Below, piece by piece: positions 8,548-16,779 of a DNA stretch of 64,000 bases. The stretch comes from Planctomycetaceae bacterium (GTDB lineage: Bacteria; Planctomycetota; Planctomycetia; Planctomycetales; Planctomycetaceae): the NCBI GenBank assembly GCA_024742875.1, contig JANSXP010000003.1:1-64000 (forward strand), read 5' to 3'. Below the pieces are notes generated by a model. That model saw only the letters and a program-made list of their open reading frames with translations, did not search any database and had not been told where the DNA came from. Both the position numbers and the translations under genes were made by a program. The stretch's first letter is position 1, and every line of letters starts with the position of its first letter.

Positions 8548-9912
8548 CTAATCACGAGTCCCATTCTCCAATCCGATGGCCACCAGTGATTTCGTGGTAC
8601 GAAAATACAGTCGGCCGCCGGAAATGGCGGGCGTGGCCAGGCAGGGTTCGCCAAGGCGGTTTTTGGCCAGCAGCTGAAACTCGGGGCCAGCGGCCACCAC
8701 ATAGACGGTTCCGTCTTCTGCCGTGCAGTAGATGCGACCGTTGGAGGCGACCAGTGATGCCACCATGTAGGCGCCGCTGTCGATGCGTTCTTCGTAAACC
8801 TTCTCGCCAGTGACCGCGTGAAAACATCGCAGCACACCGTTGGTATTGCCCAGATACAAATAGTCTCCCACCACCACCGGAGTCGACATGTAGGCGCCGC
8901 CGCGTTCAGTTCGCCAGATCAGCCCGGCCGCTTCCGGGTCGGCCGCTTCGCTGATATTACCCGTCGCATCCGTCCGCAGAACGATGATGGGCGATTTGGC
9001 ACCGTGCGCACTGGTGACATAGATGCGGTCGTCAATGATGAACGGCGTCGGCACGGGGTTGTCACCGCCGCCTTTGATTCGCCAGATTTCCTGACCGGTT
9101 GGCAGGTCGTAAGACACCACCCATGGCCAGCCATTCACGACGACCTGCGCGGCTCCATCACGTTCAAAAACAAAGGGCGTGCTCCAGTTGCGTTCGCAGT
9201 CGTCCTGCCGAGACGTTCTCCAGAGTTCTTCGCCGTCTTCCATCCGACAGCAAACGAGATAGGGGTTGGTCGGATCATCACAGACCAAAACGATCCGGCC
9301 GTCGTGCACGGCCGGCGAACTGCCGTAACCCCAGCCAATGCCATATTTGCTGATATCCACCACGCCAAAATCTCGTTTCCACAGCAGGGTGCCCTCCAGG
9401 TCATAGCAGTACAGACCTTCGGAGCCAAAGAACGCCACCACGCGATCGCCGGACACCGTCACCGTGGTATTGGCGTGCGTGGCCTTGGTGTGTCGAGTGG
9501 CTTTGGGCGCCCCGCGATGCGCTTCCTGAGACCACAGCTGTCGACCGGTCCGACGGTCGAAACAAAGCACACGCCACGACTGGGGGCCTTCGTTCTCGGC
9601 CGCCTTGATGTTGCCGCCGCGGCCAATTTGCAGTGCGGCTTCGCCCTCGGCAGGCACGGCGGTAGCCACGAAGATTCGATCACCCACAACGACTGGACAG
9701 GAATGGCCCAGACCGGGCACGTCGGCTTTCCAGAGGACTGACGCGTCGCTTTCCGTGAGGTCCCAGTGGTCAGGCAAAGCCGGGCCATCGACCACACCCA
9801 CCGCCGACGCCCCTCGAAACGAGGGCCAGTCCTGCGCGTGAAGGCCGCGTGGACAAAGCGAGACGCTGCAGGTGGCGACTGCCGCCATGACGGTGAGACA
9901 CGTCGATTTCAT
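8548..9912 (-). CDS. Secreted PQQ-type beta-propeller protein (BamB-like)
   Basis: A 454-aa protein with a signal peptide (MKSTCLTVMAAVATCSVSLC, cleavage near GLHAQ) followed by DWPSFRG, the usual start of planctomycete PQQ-propeller proteins. Repeated blades carry W-x-x-x and GxxLW motifs, for example TGRQLWSQEA, GTLLWKRDFG, GEELWRTS, GQEIWRI and LIWRTERGG. Such eight-bladed propellers act as scaffolds or, in PQQ dehydrogenases, as enzymes; no dehydrogenase Asp-Glu-Asn set is evident, so a scaffold role is likelier. Its start overlaps the stop of the FG-GAP gene by four bases (ATGA), indicating translational coupling. Confidence 0.9.
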   Translation of the reverse strand: MKSTCLTVMAAVATCSVSLCPRGLHAQDWPSFRGASAVGVVDGPALPDHWDLTESDASVLWKADVPGLGHSCPVVVGDRIFVATAVPAEGEAALQIGRGGNIKAAENEGPQSWRVLCFDRRTGRQLWSQEAHRGAPKATRHTKATHANTTVTVSGDRVVAFFGSEGLYCYDLEGTLLWKRDFGVVDISKYGIGWGYGSSPAVHDGRIVLVCDDPTNPYLVCCRMEDGEELWRTSRQDDCERNWSTPFVFERDGAAQVVVNGWPWVVSYDLPTGQEIWRIKGGGDNPVPTPFIIDDRIYVTSAHGAKSPIIVLRTDATGNISEAADPEAAGLIWRTERGGAYMSTPVVVGDYLYLGNTNGVLRCFHAVTGEKVYEERIDSGAYMVASLVASNGRIYCTAEDGTVYVVAAGPEFQLLAKNRLGEPCLATPAISGGRLYFRTTKSLVAIGLENGTRD

Positions 9913-11036
9913 GGTCGACCTTTTTCTGCGGGCAGGTTAAGGAAGAAACGATTGGGCTGATCGGAATTGGCCACGGCCGCGTCGACATATCCATCGCCAT
10001 TCAGATCCGTCAGACACAGACCGTACGTCATGGACTGCGGATCACCGAACTCGACCTGACGGTACCCGCCGCCCGTGCTCAAATGAGCAATGTTGGGCTG
10101 ACCAGCGTTGCCGCACACGATATCCGGTCGACCATCCTGATTGAGGTCGGCGACGGCCAGGCAGTACGTGCGTCCCTGCGGATTCGCCAGCCGCTTCTCC
10201 TCACGGACACCGCCGGCCCCATCTCCAAAACAGATCACATTGGCTGCCGCGATGTTGCCCACCACCCAGTCCATCTGACCATCGCCGTCGAAGTCGGCCA
10301 CCGCCACAGCACGCGACGAAAGCACACCTCCAAACGGCACGGCAGTGTGGAACTGGCGTTCGCCGCGGCCCAGCATGATGGTGTTGGGCTGAGCGTCACG
10401 ATTGGCCAGAATCAGATCCTGATGGCCGTCGCCATTCAGATCGGCCACCGCCACATCAATGGTGGAATCATCGGGGGTGCCGAACATGACCGACGCCCCA
10501 AACCGACCGTCCCCCTCGTTGAAGAAAATCTGATTCACGCGACCACGACACGTGAGCAGAAGATCAACGTGCCCATCACTGTCCACGTCAGCTGTGGTGA
10601 TACTGCGAACACTGCTCGGCTGGCCCACCTGACCGAACCGTTCGAAGTGGCCGCGACCGTCGTTCTTAAACACCAGACACGGCGCGGTGTCATTGCCCAC
10701 AGCAATGTCCAGATCTCCGTCACCATCCAGATCGGCCAGTTCGCACGCATAGCTGGTACAAAGATCCACTCCAAGCGGTCGCGCCACGGTCATCCGTCCA
10801 CCGTGGTTGAACAACAGCATGTTCTGCTGCGGCCAGTGACGTCCGTTGGCCACCACCAGATCGCTGTCCCCATCGCCGTCGAGGTCGCCTGCACGCACGG
10901 ACGCCGACAATCGTGACTCGGTCCCCAGCAGAAAGCGACTGCTGCTCGCCAGGCGACGCTGGGCCCACGCTGGGTCGCCGGCAAAGACCAACAGCATCAG
11001 CACGGCCGCCAAACGGTGGCAGGAAGAATGAATCAC
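9909..11036 (-). CDS. Secreted FG-GAP/VCBS repeat protein
   Basis: A 375-aa exported protein. It consists almost wholly of about seven FG-GAP/VCBS repeats, each with a calcium-binding D-x-D/N-x-D-G-x-x-D loop: DLDGDGDSDLVV, DLDGDGDLDIAV, DVDSDGHVDLLL, DLNGDGHQDLIL, DFDGDGQMDWVV, DLNQDGRPDIVC and DLNGDGYVDAAV. These fold as an integrin-alpha-like propeller and mediate binding. Start set at GTG 11036 because a GGGAG site precedes it and a signal peptide (HRLAAVLMLLVFAGDPAWAQ) follows directly; a longer frame to 11204 would run through the upstream gene. Four-base overlap with the PQQ-propeller gene downstream. Confidence 0.88.
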   Translation of the reverse strand: MIHSSCHRLAAVLMLLVFAGDPAWAQRRLASSSRFLLGTESRLSASVRAGDLDGDGDSDLVVANGRHWPQQNMLLFNHGGRMTVARPLGVDLCTSYACELADLDGDGDLDIAVGNDTAPCLVFKNDGRGHFERFGQVGQPSSVRSITTADVDSDGHVDLLLTCRGRVNQIFFNEGDGRFGASVMFGTPDDSTIDVAVADLNGDGHQDLILANRDAQPNTIMLGRGERQFHTAVPFGGVLSSRAVAVADFDGDGQMDWVVGNIAAANVICFGDGAGGVREEKRLANPQGRTYCLAVADLNQDGRPDIVCGNAGQPNIAHLSTGGGYRQVEFGDPQSMTYGLCLTDLNGDGYVDAAVANSDQPNRFFLNLPAEKGRP

Positions 11037-11049
11037 ACCACGTCTCCCA

Positions 11050-11916
11050 TCAGGAACGACTGTCAAGCCACGACAACTCCGGAAGATTCGCGCGGCGGCG
11101 CGCTGCTGTGCTGCCCAGCAGCAGCGTCCGGGCGAGGGCATGCATCCAGTTTTTGCGTGCTGTGGGCAGCATGCCGCCAAAACGGATCGTCTCATCCGCG
11201 ACAAACTCGATCGTCGGCGAAGGCTGCGATCGATTGCGGGTGCTGCGTCGAATGGGCAGATGCAGCTTCACGGATTTCATCTGTCGCGGATCAAATCGTC
11301 GCTTCCAGCGGACAAACCCCACACCTGTGGCCACGTATGACTCAAACTCATCGATCACCAGATCCACGCGACCAATCAGACTCATCACGGCACCGGAAAT
11401 CAGGGCCACACCGATGATCACAAAGGGCGTGAGAAACAGACACAAAAACAGGGTCGCCCCCAGCCCCATCGGCCCGCCGTTCATTTTGGGCCGTCCCTGG
11501 TCCATCTCCGGGGCTGGAAACCAATCGGGCAATGGTCCCACCAGGTTGGTGTACAGCCCGGCGATCGCAACGGAAAGAAACACGGAAACGATGCCGTTCC
11601 AGAACAACGCGATGGCCGTACACGCGACGAATCCCCCCAGAGATCGGGCCGAAGCAGTCGCCGTGACGGTCGTACCGGAATGGGTTTCGATTGTGCAGCC
11701 GGATGGCGGCACATCGACCAGGTCATCCACGTCCACATCGTTGTCCGTCAGCTCGGACAGTCGCACCAGGGCGCCGCATTGCGGACACAGCGCCACGCCC
11801 TCTTTGATGTTGATGTCTTTCGCACCAATCGGTGCGTCACATTCCGGACAGCGCTGCACAGACGGGCCCTTCTTATCCTGACCAAAACGGAACCCCGAGA
11901 ATCGGGGCCGCCGCAT
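11050..11916 (-). CDS. Zinc-ribbon protein with two membrane segments
   Basis: About 288 aa. Residues about 22-50 hold CPECDAPIGAKD...CPQCG, a zinc ribbon. Two hydrophobic stretches follow: about 95-130 (FVACTAIALFWNGIVSVFLS, then VAIAGLYTNLV) and about 150-185 (ATLFLCLFLTPFVIIGVALI). The C-terminal part is cytoplasm-like, with a bacterial PH-like pattern (VDLVIDEFESYVATGVGF, then KRRFDPRQMKSVKL). Starts at ATG 11916; a TTG at 11943 is an alternative. It begins 40 bases after the kinase stop and ends 13 bases before the FG-GAP start, so it sits inside one transcription unit. Function unknown. Confidence 0.75.
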   Translation of the reverse strand: MRRPRFSGFRFGQDKKGPSVQRCPECDAPIGAKDINIKEGVALCPQCGALVRLSELTDNDVDVDDLVDVPPSGCTIETHSGTTVTATASARSLGGFVACTAIALFWNGIVSVFLSVAIAGLYTNLVGPLPDWFPAPEMDQGRPKMNGGPMGLGATLFLCLFLTPFVIIGVALISGAVMSLIGRVDLVIDEFESYVATGVGFVRWKRRFDPRQMKSVKLHLPIRRSTRNRSQPSPTIEFVADETIRFGGMLPTARKNWMHALARTLLLGSTAARRRANLPELSWLDSRS

Positions 11917-11956
11917 TCTGGCCCGCCGGCAGGTCACAAGCAATCGTGCGCCGGAA

Positions 11957-14644
11957 TTACCGCAGCTGGTACCTGTTGTCCCCGGCCCGGCGAAAGATCT
12001 TTCGTCCCGTCCCGGGAATCTTCACACTCTGCAGCAGCGAGGTGGTCCGCTCTCCCCCCGCCTTGATGGCAGGATGCGTGACGTCCGGTTTTTCTTTGAT
12101 CGTTGCCCGGACAAAATACAGTTCCAGACCGTCGTCGGCTTCTCTGGTGACCACCCCGGGGCAGTACCACAGCGATTCCGGCGTCACACTGAACATGATC
12201 TCCACACTGCCGTCTTTGGCTTCATAAACGGCGAGGATTTTCACCTGATCCAGTTCGTAGTGCCGTGGCACCACTGAGCGACCAGCCACTCCTTCTTCCG
12301 CCGAGCCTGGTCCACCAGTCGCCGCGATCACCGTCTGCTGCTGTTCCGCCGCAGCGGCGTCCGCATCGGTCGTTCCGTGCTCATCTTTCCAGAGCAAAGT
12401 CACCACGGCGAATCTGGCTCCGCGCTTTGAGGCGTCCACCATGGATTCTATGCGTCCTGCAAACCGGGTGTGCCCGGGATCCCAGAAGCCGCGGTAGTAC
12501 AGAATGGTCTCTGTGCCACTGCTCACGTCCACGCGGCCCTGTGTGGCAGACTCCATCGACTGCATGCCCTCCACGTCAAACGGAAACAGGTTTCCGGTGC
12601 TGACCGAGCCACCGTCGTTCAGGCCGCGCACCGCCACATCGAGAGTCGCTTGAAACTGACGCCCATTGTCTCCGGTCAATGCCGCATTGGTGGCCAGACG
12701 AATCTCAGCATCGAGCGGGTCACCCTCGTACCCCGAGAAAACGCGTTCTTCGGCCACACGAATTTTTCCGTTTGCAATCTTCTTCAGCTGCACGACCAGA
12801 TGGCCCACTTTGAGACCGCTGACGCTCCAGTCGTGCTCCATCCGGTCAGCGCCTCGGGAGGTCGAAGACTGATATCCCACGCGCAGTGAGGGGCGGACTT
12901 GACTGGTGAGCTCGCCCGCCTTCGGCCCGTTCGCCAGAAGCTCAACCTTGCCGGAATGCCACGGCCTGTTCATGGGCACACGGGCTTTGACAGGAGCGAG
13001 GTCCTGGACGGTGACCGACTGGCTGGATGCGTCCATCACGAGCAGCCGGCCGGGAACAGCGCGACTGTCAAATCGATACCGATCGCCACGCAGTTCCAGC
13101 AGTCCGTCCTCAACCGCGAACGGAACACCCAGAAAACGACACTCTGTGCGGCCGTCCGTATATTCATAGTAGAAATCGCGACGACCATCCTGCGACACCA
13201 CCTGCCCTTTGTCGGACAGCTTCCCGTCCACGGGCACCGACAGTCCAGTCGCCATGCCATCCATCCCGCGTTTGGGGTTGAGCACGGCGATCCGGCAGCT
13301 GCCAAAATCACACACGGCCGCGGACTGCCCTCCCAGAACTTCCGCCGGCACGCCATACAGGGTGACGTTCACACCATCACCGCGCTGCACAATTTTCGTC
13401 TGCGGGCCCCGGATGCGGGCCAGTTTGTCGGCAACAGACTCAGTCAGCAGAGTGACCATTGCCAGCACGGTCGCCGCCACGGCCACCAGCAGTGCGCCGA
13501 TTCGCAATAGCGGAGAACGTCGGCTCAACATGGTCGGCTGAGGCGAATGGGTGGGCTCCTGAATGGCTTGCAGCGCCGCAATCACCTCGCCGTGGCTTTG
13601 AAAACGATCTGACGGATCCCTTGCCATCATGCGCTGAATCACATCTTCCACGGAACCGGGGATCTCCGGCCGAATATCGGCCACCGGTACGGGTCGATCT
13701 TCCCTGTGACTTCTGAGCTTCTGCATCACGGTCCCATCAAATGGAGGGCGACCGGTCAGCAGAAAATAGAACGTCGCGCCCAGGCTGTAGACATCACTGC
13801 GAACATCGGCCGTTCGTGCGTCGTGCGCCTGCTCGGGAGAAATGAAATCAGGTGTTCCCATCACGGTGCCGGCAGATGTCAGGTCGCTGCGACTGCCCGT
13901 TACTGTGGAATCCGGGACAGACTCAGGAGCCAGCCCCGCCAGACCAAAATCCAGAATCTTCACGACTCCCTCAGCCGTCACCATCAGGTTGTGCGGCTTA
14001 ATGTCCCGGTGGACCATCCCCTGCTGCGCAGCGTGCTCAAAACCCGTGGCCGCCTGACGAATGTAATCGCAGGCGGCGTGCACCGACAGCGGCCCGTCAC
14101 GTTTGACAACTTCCGCCAGGTCCACGCCCTCCACGTACTCCATCACCAGAAAATGCGTCTGATCGGCCTGTTCCGCATCAAAGGCCGTCACAATATGGGG
14201 GTGACTCAAACTCGCCGCCGTCTTCACCTCACGCTGAAAGCGGTGGATGACTTCCGGCCGCGATGACCATTCTTCGTTGATCACCTTCAGGGCCACCGTG
14301 CGATCCATCATGCGATGACGTGCCCGAAAAACGCGTCCCATGCCGCCTGTGCCGACCAGTTGCTCGACGTTGTACCGAGGATGATGCTGCAGTGACTCGG
14401 GCACGCTCGATGGATCTGCTGATCGAGCCACCGCGCGGCCTTCTTCGTCGGTCAGTTGTGTGCGATCTTTCAAATCAGCCAGCAAATCCGCAAAAGTGTC
14501 GGCCGAGGACAAACTCAGCATCGTGTCACAGCACTGCTGACAATCAGTCACATGCTGCTCCACATGCTCGGCACGCTCACCTGGCAATTGACCGAGTGCA
14601 AAGGCGGTCAGGTCACGGTCACTGGGATGGTCTGGCTGCGACAT
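11957..14644 (-). CDS. Transmembrane Ser/Thr protein kinase with anti-sigma-like zinc finger
   Basis: An 895-aa protein. Residues about 1-50 resemble a zf-HC2 anti-sigma zinc finger (FALGQLPGERAEHVEQHV, then TDCQQCC). The kinase domain (about 93-360) is complete: GTGGMGRVFRA, ALKVI with the ATP-binding Lys, HRDIKPHNLM (catalytic Asp, near 211), DFGLAG (near 231), GTPDFISPEQ and DVYSLGATFYFLLTGRPPF. A membrane helix follows near 380-405 (IGALLVAVAATVLAMVTLL), then about 480 extracytoplasmic residues of no recognised family. Hanks-type kinases of this plan are abundant in planctomycetes. The ATG at 14644 has an ACGGA site; longer starts add a peptide lacking domain features. First gene of the 4.5-14.6 kb set, so it may govern the downstream envelope proteins; no target is known. 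Confidence 0.93.
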   Translation of the reverse strand: MSQPDHPSDRDLTAFALGQLPGERAEHVEQHVTDCQQCCDTMLSLSSADTFADLLADLKDRTQLTDEEGRAVARSADPSSVPESLQHHPRYNVEQLVGTGGMGRVFRARHRMMDRTVALKVINEEWSSRPEVIHRFQREVKTAASLSHPHIVTAFDAEQADQTHFLVMEYVEGVDLAEVVKRDGPLSVHAACDYIRQAATGFEHAAQQGMVHRDIKPHNLMVTAEGVVKILDFGLAGLAPESVPDSTVTGSRSDLTSAGTVMGTPDFISPEQAHDARTADVRSDVYSLGATFYFLLTGRPPFDGTVMQKLRSHREDRPVPVADIRPEIPGSVEDVIQRMMARDPSDRFQSHGEVIAALQAIQEPTHSPQPTMLSRRSPLLRIGALLVAVAATVLAMVTLLTESVADKLARIRGPQTKIVQRGDGVNVTLYGVPAEVLGGQSAAVCDFGSCRIAVLNPKRGMDGMATGLSVPVDGKLSDKGQVVSQDGRRDFYYEYTDGRTECRFLGVPFAVEDGLLELRGDRYRFDSRAVPGRLLVMDASSQSVTVQDLAPVKARVPMNRPWHSGKVELLANGPKAGELTSQVRPSLRVGYQSSTSRGADRMEHDWSVSGLKVGHLVVQLKKIANGKIRVAEERVFSGYEGDPLDAEIRLATNAALTGDNGRQFQATLDVAVRGLNDGGSVSTGNLFPFDVEGMQSMESATQGRVDVSSGTETILYYRGFWDPGHTRFAGRIESMVDASKRGARFAVVTLLWKDEHGTTDADAAAAEQQQTVIAATGGPGSAEEGVAGRSVVPRHYELDQVKILAVYEAKDGSVEIMFSVTPESLWYCPGVVTREADDGLELYFVRATIKEKPDVTHPAIKAGGERTTSLLQSVKIPGTGRKIFRRAGDNRYQLR

Positions 14645-14865
14645 GATGTTCCGTTTGATGATAACATGTGTTGTTGACATGCGTTGCCCCGCAGGGACAG
14701 AACGGCCGAACGCAGAAACCGGATCTGTGGATGCGAAAGCACGGCAGATCCCGCAGCGTGGCGGCAATCAGAAAGGAGACTCATCAGGCAATTCTTTCAG
14801 ACACCTCCGAAAAAACTCCCCCATCGAACCGCCTGCCCGCACACAACCACCTGCCAGATAAGCAC

Positions 14866-16779
14866 TTAACAGGTTTCAGAAAAAGCGTTCGCCAGGTGCG
14901 CGACGCCATTGGTTGCCAGCCAGTCGTGCTGCTGTACGGCATCCACAGTGGCTCGACGGACGGCGGCAGCCGCCAGCCAGTTTTGCGTCAGGGAGGCTCC
15001 ATCGGCAGGAAAACGAACACCCAATAGATCGGTCTGTGTGGCAACTGCCGACTCGACCAGACGACACAGCACGGCCGCCGCAGTGGGGCGCAACTGACGA
15101 TTCAGCCGGGCGGCATCCTGCACGGCACCATCCACTGCACCGGTGGGAACTGCATGGCGACCTCCCAGAACAATGGCCTGCAGCCATCGCGCCAAAATGT
15201 CATCGTGGCCCACATCATCCGACTGGTCAGCGACCGCATCGATCGACACGGGAGACCGTTCAGCACTCGTCAGGCAGCCTCGCTCCACGAGATCCAGACC
15301 AACGTCGGCATGAAACAGCAGGGAGTCCAAAAACCGCAGCTGTGGTCCCTCGCCTGTTTCTGCGGGTGGCCCGATAGCAAGCAGCGACGCACAGCCAGCC
15401 TGGGAAAAGTTCATCCGCACCACACAGCGGACCCGCAGACCGGGCGCACGGGCCAGCATGCTGACGTTTTCCCGAAACGACACACCATCCCGATCGATCG
15501 AAATGCCCAGTCGCAGCACACGGCCGTCTGCGGTGCTCACAATCAGGTCCGACTCCGCGCAGCCCAGCACCTCCACCTCCAGAAACAGCAAATCCGATCC
15601 GGCCGGCCGTTCCACCTCCGGCAGTCGCTGAGCGGCAAACGCCGCCTCAATCTGGTCCTCACGGGGTCGGGCGAAGGCGGCCCGAATTGGGGGAGCCTCC
15701 CAGCCCGTGCCCTCGATGGCCACAGCCCGGGCCGATTCAGCGCCGCCCAGTCGACCATCGCGGGACCGCGTGGCTTTGGAGATCAACAGCGAACCGCGAC
15801 TAAGTTCCTGATGTGGCAGCGCCAGTCCGGCCACTGAAACACCTGACCGCCACGCCTGAGGAATTCGGCTCGCGTCTCCTGGCTGGACATCGCTCACGGT
15901 GCACAGGCCACCCCCATCATCCATCATCCAGGTCACCACACCACTGTACCCGCTGCGAGTCAGAACCGGTTCGCAGCACAGTCCGTGCAGCTTCAAACTG
16001 TTCACTGGATGATAACGGCGACGTGCGGTGCCCACCCAGGTGTCCGCCACAGCAGATGACGTTGCTGCCTGCTGCGACAGCCAGTGCGTGACTTCCAGAG
16101 CCTCCTGCACATCGGCAACCGCCTGGGCTGAATCAAACGCCTCTGAGTCCGCGCGAACGGCACGAATGTTGGTCATGATCCGCAGCGCGGCGGCCGCCAG
16201 CCGATGCAGACCTTCGCTGCGGCACTCGTGGATGGAACGCAGCAACCGAGACTGCAGCACGGTTCCGGCGGCACGCAGTCCGGCCGACAGAAGGCCGGAC
16301 TGCACCCGACGCATGCCGGCAACCGCCTGACGCTGGCCCGCCGACAGATACTGTACGGACACTGACGGGTCGTCTGTGGAGACCGAATCGCCACCTGCAG
16401 AATCATCCGCAGCCTCCCCAACAGGCCCCTCGCCTGTGAGACTGACACCCGATGACTGTGCGGTCTGGTCGACGCCATTATCGTCAGTGTGTTCGGCATC
16501 CGTGGCCGCAATTTCCAGCACGCTCAGAACAGCCAGGACGTGAAAACAGCGCGGAGCCAGCAGACACGTACAGGCCACATCGTCCACAGAAGAAATCACA
16601 TGCGACAACAGCTGCACCGTCTCGCCTCCGGCCTGCACCGCCCACACATCGCCATCGGCCGTCCATTCCCAGGACCGGGCCACCTCGGGACTTTTGTCCA
16701 GTTTCTTCTGCAGCCGTGACGGGGCAGAAGCGGCCATGTCCGCGAGCACGCCGGGAAAAATCACGGAGCGGGGTGTCAT
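14866..16779 (-). CDS. SWIM zinc-finger protein (YehQ-like) of the MoxR/VWA operon
   Basis: A 637-aa protein. Near residue 68 is a SWIM motif, CTCLLAPRCFH (CxC...CxH), a zinc-binding motif linked to DNA or protein binding. The rest is helical and long, without other recognised domains. SWIM proteins of about this size accompany MoxR ATPases and VWA proteins, as E. coli YehQ does. The ATG at 16777-16779 overlaps the TGA of the DUF5682-VWA gene (ATGA), showing translational coupling; an ATG at 16800 is possible but lies inside the upstream gene. It is the last gene of the operon. The motif is certain; the YehQ relationship rests on gene order and size. Confidence 0.85.
   Translation of the reverse strand: MTPRSVIFPGVLADMAASAPSRLQKKLDKSPEVARSWEWTADGDVWAVQAGGETVQLLSHVISSVDDVACTCLLAPRCFHVLAVLSVLEIAATDAEHTDDNGVDQTAQSSGVSLTGEGPVGEAADDSAGGDSVSTDDPSVSVQYLSAGQRQAVAGMRRVQSGLLSAGLRAAGTVLQSRLLRSIHECRSEGLHRLAAAALRIMTNIRAVRADSEAFDSAQAVADVQEALEVTHWLSQQAATSSAVADTWVGTARRRYHPVNSLKLHGLCCEPVLTRSGYSGVVTWMMDDGGGLCTVSDVQPGDASRIPQAWRSGVSVAGLALPHQELSRGSLLISKATRSRDGRLGGAESARAVAIEGTGWEAPPIRAAFARPREDQIEAAFAAQRLPEVERPAGSDLLFLEVEVLGCAESDLIVSTADGRVLRLGISIDRDGVSFRENVSMLARAPGLRVRCVVRMNFSQAGCASLLAIGPPAETGEGPQLRFLDSLLFHADVGLDLVERGCLTSAERSPVSIDAVADQSDDVGHDDILARWLQAIVLGGRHAVPTGAVDGAVQDAARLNRQLRPTAAAVLCRLVESAVATQTDLLGVRFPADGASLTQNWLAAAAVRRATVDAVQQHDWLATNGVAHLANAFSETC

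Noticed and set aside
10083-10916. Plus-strand 277-aa frame with a regular repeat (IEVGDG, QIGHRH)
   Set aside because: Its repeats mirror the calcium-loop repeats of the FG-GAP gene on the other strand; it is an antisense shadow.
12899-13510. Plus-strand 203-aa frame inside the kinase gene
   Set aside because: Antisense to a continuous, well-supported kinase; no motif or ribosome site.
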